57,594 bases of DNA from Welwitschia mirabilis (GCA_051453625.1 JBOZIK010000001.1:56334151-56391744); one strand, 5' to 3'; numbered from the stretch's first letter, positions 46,488 to 57,594 are shown. Numbers and translations: made by a program. The notes: generated by a model from the letters alone, not told the origin.

Positions 46488-48872
46488 GGTATTGCAATTT
46501 TCCTCTAGAAAATAAACGTGGACTCCATTCTAATAAGGCTTACTTATAATCAGTGTTTAATTATCAATAATGAGGTCATCTCTTAGTATTTTAAATTGAA
46601 GTTTCATTAATCTAGGACAAAATCCATGAGTTATGTTTTCTGCATAATACACATTACTAGTAACAATGGTTCACATTTTTATTTTGGAATTCAATTCATA
46701 GGATGTTAACATAAATGTTGACTAGAGAAATTTTAAAATAAGATAATCCATTTTTGCCAATGAATCTCTTTGGCCAAATGCCTCATTAATTTTCACTATT
46801 GAGGAAGAAAGCATGCTTCAGAAATGGATCTCTTTGGCCAAATGCATCAATGTGGCTTCTTGCCAATAATTCAGTTATAAAAGGCAAACAGAATTTTTGA
46901 TTATATTGTGGTGAGATTCTACTAGTATGATTTATTACAAGAATAGGCAGGTAATATTTTTTACTTCTCATTTGCATGTGCAAAAGCCACTTAATTATTA
47001 AAACTGATTCAAAAATGAGGATACAATAAAATAATGAGGTGAGCCCATTAAGAAGAGTTATTGTCATTTTCTCATAGATTAAAATAAAAAGCTTTGAGGA
47101 AATTCCAGCCAAAGCTACTATTAATTTAAAGCACAATCCTCAATAAGGTTGGACTTGCCTAATTTGTCATTTTCTTAGTGATCTCTAGGCATGCCAAACA
47201 TTAAAATGGAAATACCTGGCCTATTATTCATCAAAATGATATGTCATCAAGGCATTTTTCTATTAGACATTCTCTATTTCCCAATCAAATTGGTATAACA
47301 GATACATTTATGTTTGAAAATGTGGCAAATTCATTTGACCTTAGTACATATGTAGCAAGTGGTAATTCCAATATAAATTGTCTTGTACCAGAGATACACA
47401 ATAATGTTATTTTATACATAATAATGTTATTTACTGTGAAACTAGAAAGCTTTCCTTATTTCCTAGTCATGAAAAAACCATGTTTTAGTTGTAAAATCTA
47501 GATGGTGGCATTATATCTAATGTATTTAATAGTAGAGTATAGATGGTCACTATGAATGAGTCAATAGGCCAAAGATTAGCTTATCCTAATCTTAAATAAA
47601 CAAGAATGATATGATTATATTATGTTGTTCTAATACTAGTATCATATCGGATACTTCATTATTGACTTCATAATAAACATGTCAATAAGGAACATTAAGG
47701 ATTTTACTCAACTTACATCTAATATAATTCTATGTGTGCTAGTGATTAAGGGATAGTAGTTTGTGCTTCCATCATGTATCCAAATGATGATGTTAGATTA
47801 TTGGCATTAGGAAACTTGGATATGAAACTAAAAATGTAAGCAAATTGAACATATACAAAGTTAAATTGAAGATGAAAGTTTAATATTTCTTTCTTGTGCT
47901 ACATCAGCAAGGACATGCTTGACATCAAATCTATTATTTTTACACCATGTGTTTATCATTGTTTACTCAATTACTCTCCTTAACCCTCAGTTGCTCATGA
48001 TTTTACATTAGAACCATTGGCTTTTTTTTTCTTCCATAAAATTCATGAACCCATAGAATTTTCTGAAAGAATTGTTAAGTATTACAATTGCATTCACTAC
48101 TTATTGGTATCTGCATTAGTCTTTGGCAAGAAAAATGTTATACTAAGGTTATCTCTAATGTGAATTCCATAAATGTTGATATTATCCTACGATAAGCATA
48201 TTCTGATGATGTTCATTCAAAAACATAGCTTAATGGCAAGACTATGCCATTATGGAGACATGAAGAGGAACATGAAGATGGAAGGCCTTTGAATTTGTTA
48301 GAATTTTTGTAAAATATTAATTTATTTGGGTTTCTAAAACACGAACAGGACTTACAAGTCAAAGATGATAAACAAATCTATATTACATATAAGTTAAAAT
48401 TAAATGAATACTAATTAAATGCTCTCTTACATATAGACATATTGAGCAATTTAAGTTATCACTTTCGTCATCCTCAACAAATGGGCTAAAGTATGATCCC
48501 AACTCCCATAAACTGTTGATATGTTTTGCATAAAGAATTTGCTACACTCAGGAAACATTTCATACTTGGAAGTGAAGCATTCAAAGCTAGAAGCAAATCT
48601 TGGACACAACCTCTGATAACAGTTATAAAAAAGGCATGACATAGGAGAAAAACTATTTTAGTGCTTAAATCATAAACATGGTCTCATATCTTAGATAACC
48701 TTAAACATTACATGACATTAATAGATACAGATGAGCAGAGAAGACATTACAAAAACAAACAAACAAAAAAATCAAAGTGGCAAGGCCAAATAAATGAACC
48801 AGCAGTAAAGTACTCATGAAATGAAAATCCTTTAGTGATGCACTAGAAGCCCATAAAGAAACATTCAAATAA
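46488..48872 (+). repeat. 2.35 kb dispersed repeat, copy A
   Basis: Aligns in the same orientation with 54828-57163 from TATTGCA (start) to AAAGAAACATT (end). Shared landmarks include TAATGAGGTCATCTCTTA, a GGATCTCTTT block, TTCTACTAGTATGATTTATT, GAAATACCTGGCCTATT, CATCTAATATAATTCTAT and GATGCAC at the far end. In an 80-bp sample near the start I count about six mismatches. Open frames (46786-47136 minus, 47241-47501 plus, 48451-48642 minus) are not kept in both copies as far as I can see. The ends are not TG..CA, so it does not look like an LTR. Family unknown. Confidence 0.82.
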
Positions 48873-49360
48873 AAACTCTTACTACACTTTCACTATAAAA
48901 TTTTAGAAGATATGGATAGCCTTAAAAGTATCCAAATCCAAAAGCATGCAAATAGTGTTGCATATTGCATACCTAAAGTTCCAAAACCTAATCCCAAAGA
49001 AAAAGACATAAAAAGATGTTAAATTGAAGAAAAGACTTAATTTCTCTGAAAAAGTAAATGCTAAATTATCAATGTGATGCTAATAGATCTTGCCTACTCT
49101 ATCTAGGTTGTACTTGGATGTTCCATCGAAACTGCCCTCAGCTTTCCACAATACTCTTGGGATTTCTTTCATAGTCCATCAAATTGGTGTTACTCTCTTA
49201 GAGGCTATCAAGTTCCTGTGCTTATCCATAGGTGCAAAGAGATTTTAAACAATAGGCAGTAGTGAGTGAGTAGAATTAAAACCAGTGAAAAAAAAGGAGG
49301 GCTCAAGGGCTTGAATAAAAAGGTGACCTTGAGAAAGAGTTGGATGCAATATATTTTTTA
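48873..49360. other. CACTA interior near the right end
   Basis: AT-rich spacer between repeat copy A and the right subterminal array; nothing recognised. Confidence 0.4.
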
Positions 49361-49509
49361 AGTAGGGTTTTAAGGCGTTTATTTTCTAAATGCCTTTAAA
49401 AAAATTGAAAAGTGCTTTTAAGGCATGTATTTAAAAAAATGCCTTTAAAAAGTTACTTCATTTTTGCTCAAAAGGCATTTATTCTTAAAAACCTATGATT
49501 TTTGTAGTG
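49361..49509 (-). repeat. Right TIR and subterminal repeats of the CACTA
   Basis: Five or so copies of TTTTAAGGCATGT / ATGCCTTTAAAA within 150 bp, ending in ATTTTTGTAGTG. It mirrors the left end and is followed by the GTT target duplicate at 49510-49512. Confidence 0.85.
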
Positions 49510-49512
49510 GTT

Positions 49513-50700
49513 CTTTTCCTTTTGAATTTATTCCAAAAGGAGATGTATCACATAAGTCTAAAAGGACTAAGTGGGTCAAAGCTAATGATTTAAAAGGTCT
49601 CTTAATTCAAATAGCTTTCAAGGTTTCAAATGGCAGTAGCTAATATTTGGAGAATGAATGTTCAAGACATTTAATGGGAGACAAATCTAGATTCAAACTG
49701 TTGAGAAACTTTAATGGAGGAGAAGTCACTTTTGACAATAATGGAAGAGCAAAAATTGAAGGTATCGGAAGCATTGGTAGAGGCACTTTACCTAGAATTA
49801 ATGAAGTTTTATATGTTAATGATTTAAAGCATAATTTACTGAGGATCAGTCAAATCTGTAATAAAGGTCATAAGGTAGTTTTTGATAAGTGTAAATGTAA
49901 AATTTTGCATGGCAAATCAGATGATGTTATCCATAGAGAAAATAGAATAAACAATGTTTATAACATAGATGAACAATTTTTCCTATTTTATTTTTCTCAT
50001 GTTGCTCAAGAAGAGCTTTGGCATAAATAACTAGGTCATGTTAATTACAATCAACTGAAAATAATTATTTGTAAAAACATTGTAAAAGTATTCCTAAAAT
50101 AAATGTATATGTGATGCATGCCAAAAGGAAAAACAAATAACAACTTCACATAAAAGTAAAAACCAAGCTTCCACAACTATGCCATTAGAGCTCTTTCATA
50201 TAGACTTGGTTTTCCCCACTCAAACTTAAAATCTAGGTGGTAAACATTATTTTCTTACTATGATCAATGATTACTCTAAATATACATGGGTTGTATTTCT
50301 TTCAAACAAATCTGAAACTTATAATATTTGATTGAGTAATGCAATAAGATTTAATATGAAAAATGGTATACCATAAAGAAAATAAAAGTGATCATGGTGG
50401 TGAATTTGAGAATCATTTATTTTAAAAATATTGCATTGACAATGGAATTGACCACCAATTTGTAACTCCTAAAATGCCATAACAAAATGGTATAGCTGAA
50501 AGAAAAAACAGAGTCCTATAAGAAATGGCATAAAATATGTTAAATGACAAGGAGGTTCCAAAATCATTTCGGGCTGAGGCTGTTAGCACAACATGTTACA
50601 TTATTAATAGAATTTCTCTGAGACCCATATGGATAAAACACCATATAAGTTTTAGAAAGGGAGACAACCTAATGTTTTATATTTTAAAGCCTTTGGAAGT
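49513..50700 (+). pseudogene. Copia protease end, pre-integrase and integrase relic
   Basis: Resumes the gag-pol frame cut at 32671. The protease start reads YLENECSRHLMGDKSRF where copia has WYLDSGCSRHMTGD; the catalytic DSG is ENE, so it is inactive. The open stretch up to 50030 contains INEVLYVNDLKHNLLRISQI (family V.YV.GLKHNLLSISQL) and ELWHK*LGHVNYNQLKI (family WH.RLGH.....L). The integrase continues with PLELFHIDLVFPTQT, then GGKHYFLTMINDYSKYTWVV, then, after frameshifts, FGSKCYMLN. Many stops follow, and the pol homology ends about 50700 before the gap. Confidence 0.87.
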
Positions 50701-51034
50701 AAATGCTATATGCTAAATGTGTTATAACCCACATTTTGTAAGCTTTAATTAATAGGGTTTCTAAACTATGTAAAACATTTTGATATTAATGAAAATNNNN
50801 NNNNNNNNNNNNNNNNNNNNNNNNNNNNNNNNNNNNNNNNNNNNNNNNNNNNNNNNNNNNNNNNNNNNNNNNNNNNNNNNNNNNNNNNNNNNNNNNTTAT
50901 CAAAATGTCTTAACTTAATATAAAATGTTTAATATTTTTGCAAAAGTTAATAGGCATTTTATGAGGGGGCAGTTTTTTCAAATCTAATCTCCTCAATTGA
51001 GAAAATATTTTCCATCAATGTTAAAGAGGAATAA
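50701..51034. other. Broken pol end with a 100-N gap
   Basis: Copia homology stops near 50710 at GTGTTATAACCCACATTTTG, which could be the edge of another insertion. The gap at 50797-50896 follows. RT and RNase H are not present in the assembled bases. ATGAGGGGGCAG (about 50958) and AAAGAGGAATAA next to the LTR are candidate polypurine tracts. Confidence 0.5.
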
Positions 51035-52349
51035 TGTTAAATTATTATTTGCTAATTGATGTCAAACTAATGTTTTCTATATAGAGTAATTTATTGTATT
51101 TTATGTAGAAAGTATTGATCACTTGCAGGTCAGAAGCTGAAGTAATGATTATCACATTTTGATCCTAAAACCTCTCAAGTTTTGTTACCTTCTTGAGGGG
51201 TTGACTAGACTTCTAAGGGATCAGCTGTACTTGGAACAAACTCTTAAAAATGAACTAAATCTAGAGGAATTAACCAAACATCTGAGGAGTCAACCAGACC
51301 TAAGCATTGTGCACTTAATACTTCTGAGTTAATCATTAAGGAGTTGACTGGACACTTGATGAGTTAACTAGATCTGAGAACTGAGCATCAATACTTCACA
51401 CCCAATTAGCAAGGAATTAATTAAACATCTAAGGGGTCGATCAGACCTGATGCAAAAAACTGAGATGAATTGTATCAAGACTAAGTGGATGACCGGATAG
51501 ATCTATCGGTGAATAGATAAGTGGTTGACTAGATCCTTAGAGGTCAATTAGACATGAAGCCATAAGAAACTAGGGCGACCAAAAATTTCACTCGAGAAAT
51601 TTGTTTAAGTGATAACACTAGAAGGCGTCGATCAGATGTTTATGGGGTCAACTGGCTAGGATGGAAATGTAAATTTTATATCCATTATGTAGCTGTTTTA
51701 TGGCCATTGGAAGCATGTTTTCACTTGTAATAACCTAAATGCCTTCCATTATAAATAGCCGAGAGTTAAATCATTATTATACCTTTGCTGAACTATTGAA
51801 TCTTGGTGATAGATCATTATACTCTTTTGGCATTGCATTCCTATCTAAAGATGAATGAACATCTATTGTATCTTTATATACGAGGTTAAATCTATAGCAC
51901 TCTATTATTTTTAGATTGTATCATCTTTAGGTGAAGTGCTTTTTTACTCTCATAAAGCCAAAGATCGAGTGATACCTATGTACTTAGGTATACTACCACC
52001 ACTTCCATGCTTTCTTGTAAAAAGGTTGAGATTGAGCCTTCAGAAAAAGTCTGTTTATAAATATTACATGTAAATCTGCAATACTTGAAGAGTTTAATAG
52101 AGATCTAGATCATGCTTGGATAGAAGCTAATAATTAAAAGTGGAGCAAAGGGTTTTCTTGAACCACTATAAAACTTGTGTGCCTATAATTGATATTTTTG
52201 TGCTTTCTATTATATTCATTTTTTAGAATACTTTAAGTTTTATGCATAAGTTTTTTAGTTATTCTTTTTTAAGCAAAGTATTTTTATTTGAATATTATTC
52301 ATTAAATTTTTATAATCCTATTAACCCATCTAGGATTCTTGATCCTACA
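51035..52349 (+). repeat. 3' LTR of the composite copia
   Basis: 1315 bp, from TGTTAAATTATTATTTGC to GGATTCTTGATCCTACA. It aligns with the lone LTR at 19675-21026 over its length and with the partial 5' LTR over its right half. It is followed by TATTT. Confidence 0.9.
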
Positions 52350-53339
52350 TATTTTACTCTGGAGGGGCACTTCAATAAGATTATTGAGTCCACTTTTACT
52401 TTCTAGTAGTTATATTTGGTGAGTTTCACATAGATTTAGCTCTTTTTTTTCTTTTTCTTTTTTTTAAAGCTAATTCATTTCATTACTATCTTTAAAGTAA
52501 AAAGGTCAAACATGAAGGCTTATTTGACTCTTGTACTAATTGAAACTACAAATTGATGCTAGAACCTTTACATGAAAAGACCTCCCCTATGTTTAGTTTA
52601 GAAATCACTACTATGGGAACCATTAAGATACATGGAATTTGATAAAGAGTATAACCTTCTTATACTACCCTGAAGCATTGGCAATGTGTCACCAACTAGT
52701 AGTGAAGATAAAGAATCAAAATCTGAGTCATAGGCAAAATAGTAAGAGTACATTGAATAGAGAGATATGAAAGAAGAATAATAAGAAGAACATGAATAAG
52801 CCTTAAATATTTCACCCATAGCTCAAATTTCTCATCCTACTTTTATCCCAAATAAACATTGTATTATTATAAATTCACTTAGCTATGCTATCCTTAAGCT
52901 ACTTTCAAATTAGAATTGGAAAATGGGCTTATCAAACTAGATGTTGATGTATGAAGTTTTGAATAAAAATGTGATTTCTATCATGCTTGAAAAAATAGCC
53001 TTAAAGCTAGTATACATTAATCTATTATTTTTATTTTTGTATAGTATTATATAATATAATTTGCCATTCCTCAAAATAAAAGTATTTATTTCATGTTAGA
53101 GCTTGTTTCATTCCTATATGAAGTTATAAAATAATACAAACATAAATACTTTATACAAATTCTTCTTTTATTACTTTGGTAAAAAATCATATTTATAAGG
53201 TAGATATATAATAAAATTATGTTTTATGTAATACAATAAAAATTTGCATAAAGGATTTAGAGATTTTTATGTCTCTACTTCTGGGTTTGATTTGATAGCT
53301 TTTTTTAATAGTGGCTTTTTTAATTATTTTTGTATCTTC
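52350..53339. other. Unassigned AT-rich stretch
   Basis: No family recognised. The minus-strand frame at 52598-52819 is Ser/Tyr-rich and has no motif. Confidence 0.35.
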
Positions 53340-53502
53340 TCTATCAACTTATTTAAGTTTTATAGGTTGTTCAATAGATTTGTCAAGAATTTTTTCCTAT
53401 TTAGGAATTTAAATTTAACATCTATCAACTTGTTGAAGTTTTATAGGTTGTTCAATAGATTTGTCAAGAATTTTTTTCCTATTTAGGAATTTAAATTTAA
53501 CA
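53340..53502. repeat. Tandem duplication, 81-82 bp unit
   Basis: Two adjacent copies start TCTATCAACTT (53340 and 53421) and end GGAATTTAAATTTAACA. They differ at only a few positions, including one T in a homopolymer. The first unit is 81 bp, so frames are kept through the first junction, but no protein is recognised. Confidence 0.9.
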
Positions 53503-54827
53503 AATCTCCTTAGGTTAAGCACAAATCTCATTAATAGTATTTTAAGTTTTGTTGAGTGCCTTTGCTTTTTCTTATTTTTCTTATGAGATTAATCCTTCTT
53601 CCCTTCAAGGAACTAGGCATGCATTTCATTGAGGATTTATTAGAGGCTTTTATTATTATTCTTAATCCTAAATAGCCCCTCTTTCTACTAGATATATGTG
53701 ATTTGAATCTTTCTTTTATAATTTTCAAAAGTTTCAAGGAATTTTTTTTGAAATTTCTTCTTTTTTGTATTTTACCTTATTGATTTCTTCTTTAAGCCAT
53801 TATTTTTACTATCCAAAATTGTTGTATTTACTTATTTTAATTTTTATTTTGATAATTCTTTTATTTTATTCATCTTGACTCTGAAAATAGGTACAATTGC
53901 CTAGACTATCTTATTTATTAGCATTTTTAAAACTGTGCTATTATTTGCAACTTCATTTTTGTTGAGATCTTGAATCTATGAATGCACTATCTCTTTTAAT
54001 GATTTATGATTTTCATCTCAATAAAATACTTTACTATGTTTGCATATATTATTGAATTTTTGTCAAGCTCTTTTCACATTGAATATACAATGATATTTAA
54101 AAAATACTTGCATGTATGATAGTCATGCTTCACCTTTTCTAAAATAAATTTGAATACTTATTTTAAATTTTGTGTATACTTAACCTATTTTACCTAAGTA
54201 AAAATGTGTAGGTTATCTCCAAAAGTGATTAACATTTTTTTCTAGGTCTTGTGCCATTTTGTCATAGTTTTTACTTAGTACTCCATTAGGTGTTTACCTT
54301 TTACCCCAACTAATATGATAGCTACTCCAATGATTTGACTTAATGAAACATGTCCTTCATTTTATGTGGAAGATTTTGGAACTTTAATAATTGCTATTAA
54401 TAGTATGCTAAGTGAAAAATGTGCTTAACTTGAAGACTCAAAGTGCTTTTCTAATGCTCTTATTTATCCTCATTTTTGTTAATGTAGTATATGATTCTAG
54501 TAAAGATTTTACTAAATTTAAGAAGCTAGGGTTAGAGGATCAAAGGTTTAGTAGTGGCAAGGATTTGATAGGTGATAGCAATGTTCATTGCATCTAGGGA
54601 TATAGCAATGAGGTGATAATGCATCTTTAACACATCATGATTCAAAAGTTTTCATTAGCATTTAGTAGCTACAAAGGATTTGTGATCGCAAAATGTTTAC
54701 AACAATTTTTTCAAGCAGGAGCCTATATAATAGATCAAAGTAGATTAGAACAAATCAACTAAGAGTAGAGCAAATCAGAATAAATGAGACTGAAATAGAG
54801 TGAATTAAAAATTTTAAAGTGTAGTAT
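53503..54827. other. Unassigned AT-rich stretch
   Basis: Lys-rich minus-strand frames (53531-53737) and a plus-strand frame at 54412-54597 starting with a hydrophobic run were noted, but neither matches a family I know. Confidence 0.35.
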
Positions 54828-57163
54828 TGCATTTTTTTCTCTGGAAAATAAATGTGAACTTCATTCCAATAAGGCTTACTTCTAGTCAGTGTTTAATTAT
54901 CAATAATGAGGTCATCTCTTAATATTTTAAATTTAAATTTCATTAATTAAATCCAAAATCCAAGAGTTATGTTTTCTACATAATACACATTACAAGTAAT
55001 AATGGTTTACATTTTCATTTTGGAATTTGATTCATAGGATGTTAACATAAATGATAACTAGAGAAATTTTAAAATAAGAGAACCCATTTTTGCTAGTGAA
55101 TCTCTTTGGCCAAATGTGTCATTGATTATCACTATCGAGGAAGAAAGCATGCTCAGGAAATGGATCTCTTTATCCAAATACATCAGTATGGCTTCTTCTC
55201 AATAATTCACATATAAAAGGCAAACAGAATTTTTTATTATATTGTGGTGAGATTCTACTAGTATGATTTATTACAAGAATAGGCAATCAATCTTTCCTAC
55301 TTCTCGCTGTCATGTGTAAAAGCTGCTTAATTATTAAAGTAATTCAAAGATGATGAAATAATAAGGTAAGCCCATAAAGAAGAGTCACTATCATTTTTTC
55401 ATATGTTAAAATAGAAAGTTCTGAGGAAATTCTAGCCAAAGCCACTATTAATTTAAAGCACAATCCCTCAATAAGGTTGAACTTGCCCTAATTTTGCCAT
55501 TTTCTTAGTGATCTCCAGGTATACCAAACATTAAAATGGAAATACCTGGCCTATTGTTGGTTAACATGACATTCTCTATTAGACATTCTCTATTTCCAAA
55601 TTAAACTAGTATAACAGACATATTTATGTTTGAAAATGTGGAAAATTCATTTGACATTAGTTCATATGTAGTAAGTGGTAATTCCAATATAAATTTTCTT
55701 GTACTAGAAATAGGTAATAATGTTATTCACTATGCAATTGGAAAGCTTTCCTCATTTACTAGTTATGCAAAAACCATGTTTTAGTTGTAAAATCTAAATG
55801 GTGGCATCATATCTAATGTATTTAATAGTAGAGTGTAGATGGTCACTATGAAAGAGTCAACAGGCCAAAGATTAGCTTATCCTAACCTTGAACAAACAAG
55901 AATGGTATGATTAGATTATCTTATTCTGTTACTCATATCATCTCTGATACTTCATTATTGACTTCATAACAAACATGTCAATAAGGGAACATTAAGAATT
56001 CTACTTAACTTACATCTAATATAATTCTATATGTGCTAGTGATTAAGAGATACTATTTTTTGCTTCCATCCTATATCCAAATGATGATGTTAGATTATTG
56101 GCATTATGAAAATTAGAGATGAAATTAAAAATATAAGCAGATTGAACATATACAAAGTTAAATTGAAGATGAAAGTTTAATATTCCTTTCCTGTGCTACA
56201 TCAAAAAGGACATGCTTAACATTAAATCTATTAGTTTCACATCTTGTATTTATCATTATTTACTCAAATACTCTCCTTAACCCAGAGTTTCTTATGATTT
56301 TACATTAGAGCCATTAGCATTTTTTGCTTCCAGAAAATTCATGAACCCATAGAATTTTCTAAGCAAATTGTCAAGTATTGCAAGTACATTCACTGCTTAT
56401 TGGTATCTTCATCAGTCTTTGATAAGAAAAATATTATACTAAGGTTATCTCTAATATGAATTCCATAAATGTTAGGATTATCCTACGATAAGTATATTCT
56501 GATGATGTCCATTCAAAAACATAATTTAACGGCAAGACTACACTATCACAGAGACATGGAGAGGAACATGAAGATGGAAGGCCTTTGACTTTATTAGAAT
56601 TTTTGTAAAATATTAATTTATTTGGATCTGCAAAACACCAATAGGATGTACAAGTCAAAGATGATAAATAAATCTCTCTTATGTACAAGTCGAAATTAAA
56701 TGGATACTAATTAAACTCTTTCTTGCATATACACATATTGAGCAATTTAAGTTATCACTTTCGTCGTCCTTAACAAATGGACTAAAGTATGACCCTAACT
56801 CTTAGAAACCATTGATATGTTTTGAATAAAGAATTTACTATAGTCAAGAAACATTTCATACTTAGAACGAAGCATCCAAAAATGAAAGCAAAACTTGGAT
56901 ACAACCTCTGATAGTAGTTATAAAAAAGGCGTGAAATAGGAGAAAAACTATTTTAGTGCTTAAATTCTGAATAGGATCTTAAATCTTAGACAACCTTAAA
57001 CATTACATGACATCACCAGATACAGATGAGCAGATAAGACATTACAGGAAAAAAACAAAAACATTAAAGTGGCAAGGCCAAACAAATAAACCAGCAGTAA
57101 AGTACTCATGAAATGAAAATCCTTTAGTGATGCACCAAAAGCCCACAAAGAAACATTTAAATA
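54828..57163 (+). repeat. 2.35 kb dispersed repeat, copy B
   Basis: Same orientation as copy A at 46488-48872, but outside the CACTA and the composite copia. Homology begins TATTGCATTT after an A/G-rich stretch and ends at GCCCACAAAGAAACATTTAA, beyond which the two sites share nothing obvious. Confidence 0.82.
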
Positions 57164-57594
57164 ATTGTTGTGGTATGAATTTATGTAATCCTGAAGCTCT
57201 TTAGGTAAACCTGTAAATCATATAACTTGCAAAAAAACACACGCTAGTATAAACAGGAGTTCATCCAAATGTCATAATCCCAACAAAGGCACTAGGTTCA
57301 GAGTTAGAGAATTGATTTTCAAAGGTAGTTTTTGGTATTTTATCTTTTACTTGACTAAAAGGAAATAGTAAAGCAAATGCAATGCAAAATGAAAATGAAA
57401 TGCAAGTAAATGAAAATAGAAATGAGATGAAATTATACTTAGATCCTAATCCTTTTGTTACAAGGACTAGATTTTAGTCTTTCTGTCAAAAATACTATCT
57501 TTTCTATAATTTATATCAATCAAGAAGAGCATTTAACTAGTTCTTAACTAACATAAAATATTAGATCTACCAAGTAGAACATGAAATGCAATAT
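57164..57594. other. Unassigned window end
   Basis: AT-rich, with an A-rich run of ATGAAAATGAAATGCAAG-type repeats at 57370-57430. No gene recognised. Confidence 0.35.

Larger units (their letters stand above)
32672..49509 (+). mobile_element. CACTA (En/Spm-type) transposon, about 16.8 kb
   Basis: The left end reads TACTACAAAAAATATAGGG and the right end, reversed, CACTACAAAAATCATAGG; both are CACTA-type terminal inverted repeats (left C changed to T). The flanking GTT at 32669-32671 and 49510-49512 is the 3-bp target duplication typical of this superfamily. Both ends carry many copies of a subterminal motif TTTTAAGGCATTT in both directions, like TnpA-binding arrays. I found no TNPD-type transposase or TNPA gene inside, so it is non-autonomous or gutted. 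The cargo is an 8.3 kb inverted-repeat structure, unassigned DNA and one copy of a 2.35 kb repeat. Strand is arbitrary. Confidence 0.88.
30463..52349 (+). mobile_element. Ty1/copia element split by a CACTA transposon
   Basis: A plus-strand copia element with a partial 5' LTR (to 31116), PBS, gag (31183-32671), pol pieces (49513-50700) and a 3' LTR (51035-52349). The two halves are separated by the CACTA element at 32672-49509. If that insert and one GTT duplicate are removed, the gag-pol frame continues without a shift across the junction, which proves the order of events. RT and RNase H are missing and would have to lie in or around the gap at 50797-50896. Internal stops and a destroyed protease site show it is inactive. 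A related lone LTR lies at 19675-21026. Confidence 0.92.

Noticed and set aside
47241-47501. 86-residue plus-strand frame in repeat copy A
   Set aside because: The frame is interrupted in copy B and shows no known motif.
46488-57163. The 2.35 kb direct repeats as LTRs of one giant element
   Set aside because: The CACTA right end and the copia 3' half lie between them while the matching left ends lie outside, which is impossible for one insertion.
1-57594. tRNA genes, CRISPR arrays, bacterial operons or riboswitches
   Set aside because: None seen; initiator-tRNA matches are only 13-14 base primer sites next to LTRs.

Overview
This is plant nuclear DNA. It is AT-rich, has no operon-like gene order, and consists mostly of decayed plant-type transposable elements: Ty1/copia, Ty3/gypsy, L1-type LINE and CACTA. 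I see one host gene piece, the first three exons of a Xaa-Pro dipeptidase (prolidase) gene with plant-style introns. The species cannot be fixed from the sequence; a flowering plant is the natural reading. Four N runs interrupt the assembly at 8345-8371, 30363-30462, 44132-44141 and 50797-50896. Two of them are exactly 100 N, the usual placeholder for a gap of unknown size.

Left part, 1 to 13 kb. A gypsy element on the minus strand (RT, protease, gag, PBS, then an LTR starting at 2638) is followed by a minus-strand copia pol relic (5560-6900), a plus-strand LINE reverse transcriptase relic (7180-7640) and two tandem duplications (142 bp units near 7.8 kb, about 0.92 kb units at 9.3-11.2 kb).

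13 to 25 kb. A near complete copia element on the minus strand (13191-18094) has both LTRs, PBS, PPT and all coding domains, but many stops. It is followed by a LINE C-terminal relic, a lone copia LTR with a G-quadruplex motif, the 5' LTR and gag of another copia, a 5S-rRNA-like relic, and a plus-strand copia pol relic.

27.4 to 28.0 kb. A TATA box and G-box precede prolidase exons 1-3, which read cleanly across three splice junctions, one of them a GC-AG intron. No later exon was found in the remaining 29.5 kb, so either intron 3 is very long and full of elements or the gene is cut off.

30.4 to 52.3 kb. The main structure is a stack of nested insertions. A copia element (30463-52349) is split between gag and pol by a 16.8 kb CACTA transposon (32672-49509), with a 3-bp GTT target duplication and a reading frame that continues if the insert is removed. 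Inside the CACTA lies an 8.3 kb inverted-repeat structure with 2.5-2.6 kb arms, whose loop carries a gypsy gag-protease relic. The CACTA also holds one copy of a 2.35 kb repeat; a second copy lies outside it at 54828-57163.

No intact transposable element gene was found. I did not find a new biological system. The best leads are the inverted-repeat structure, the unassigned 2.35 kb repeat pair, and the fate of the prolidase gene. Similarities were judged by eye from translations and motif recognition; no database search was possible.
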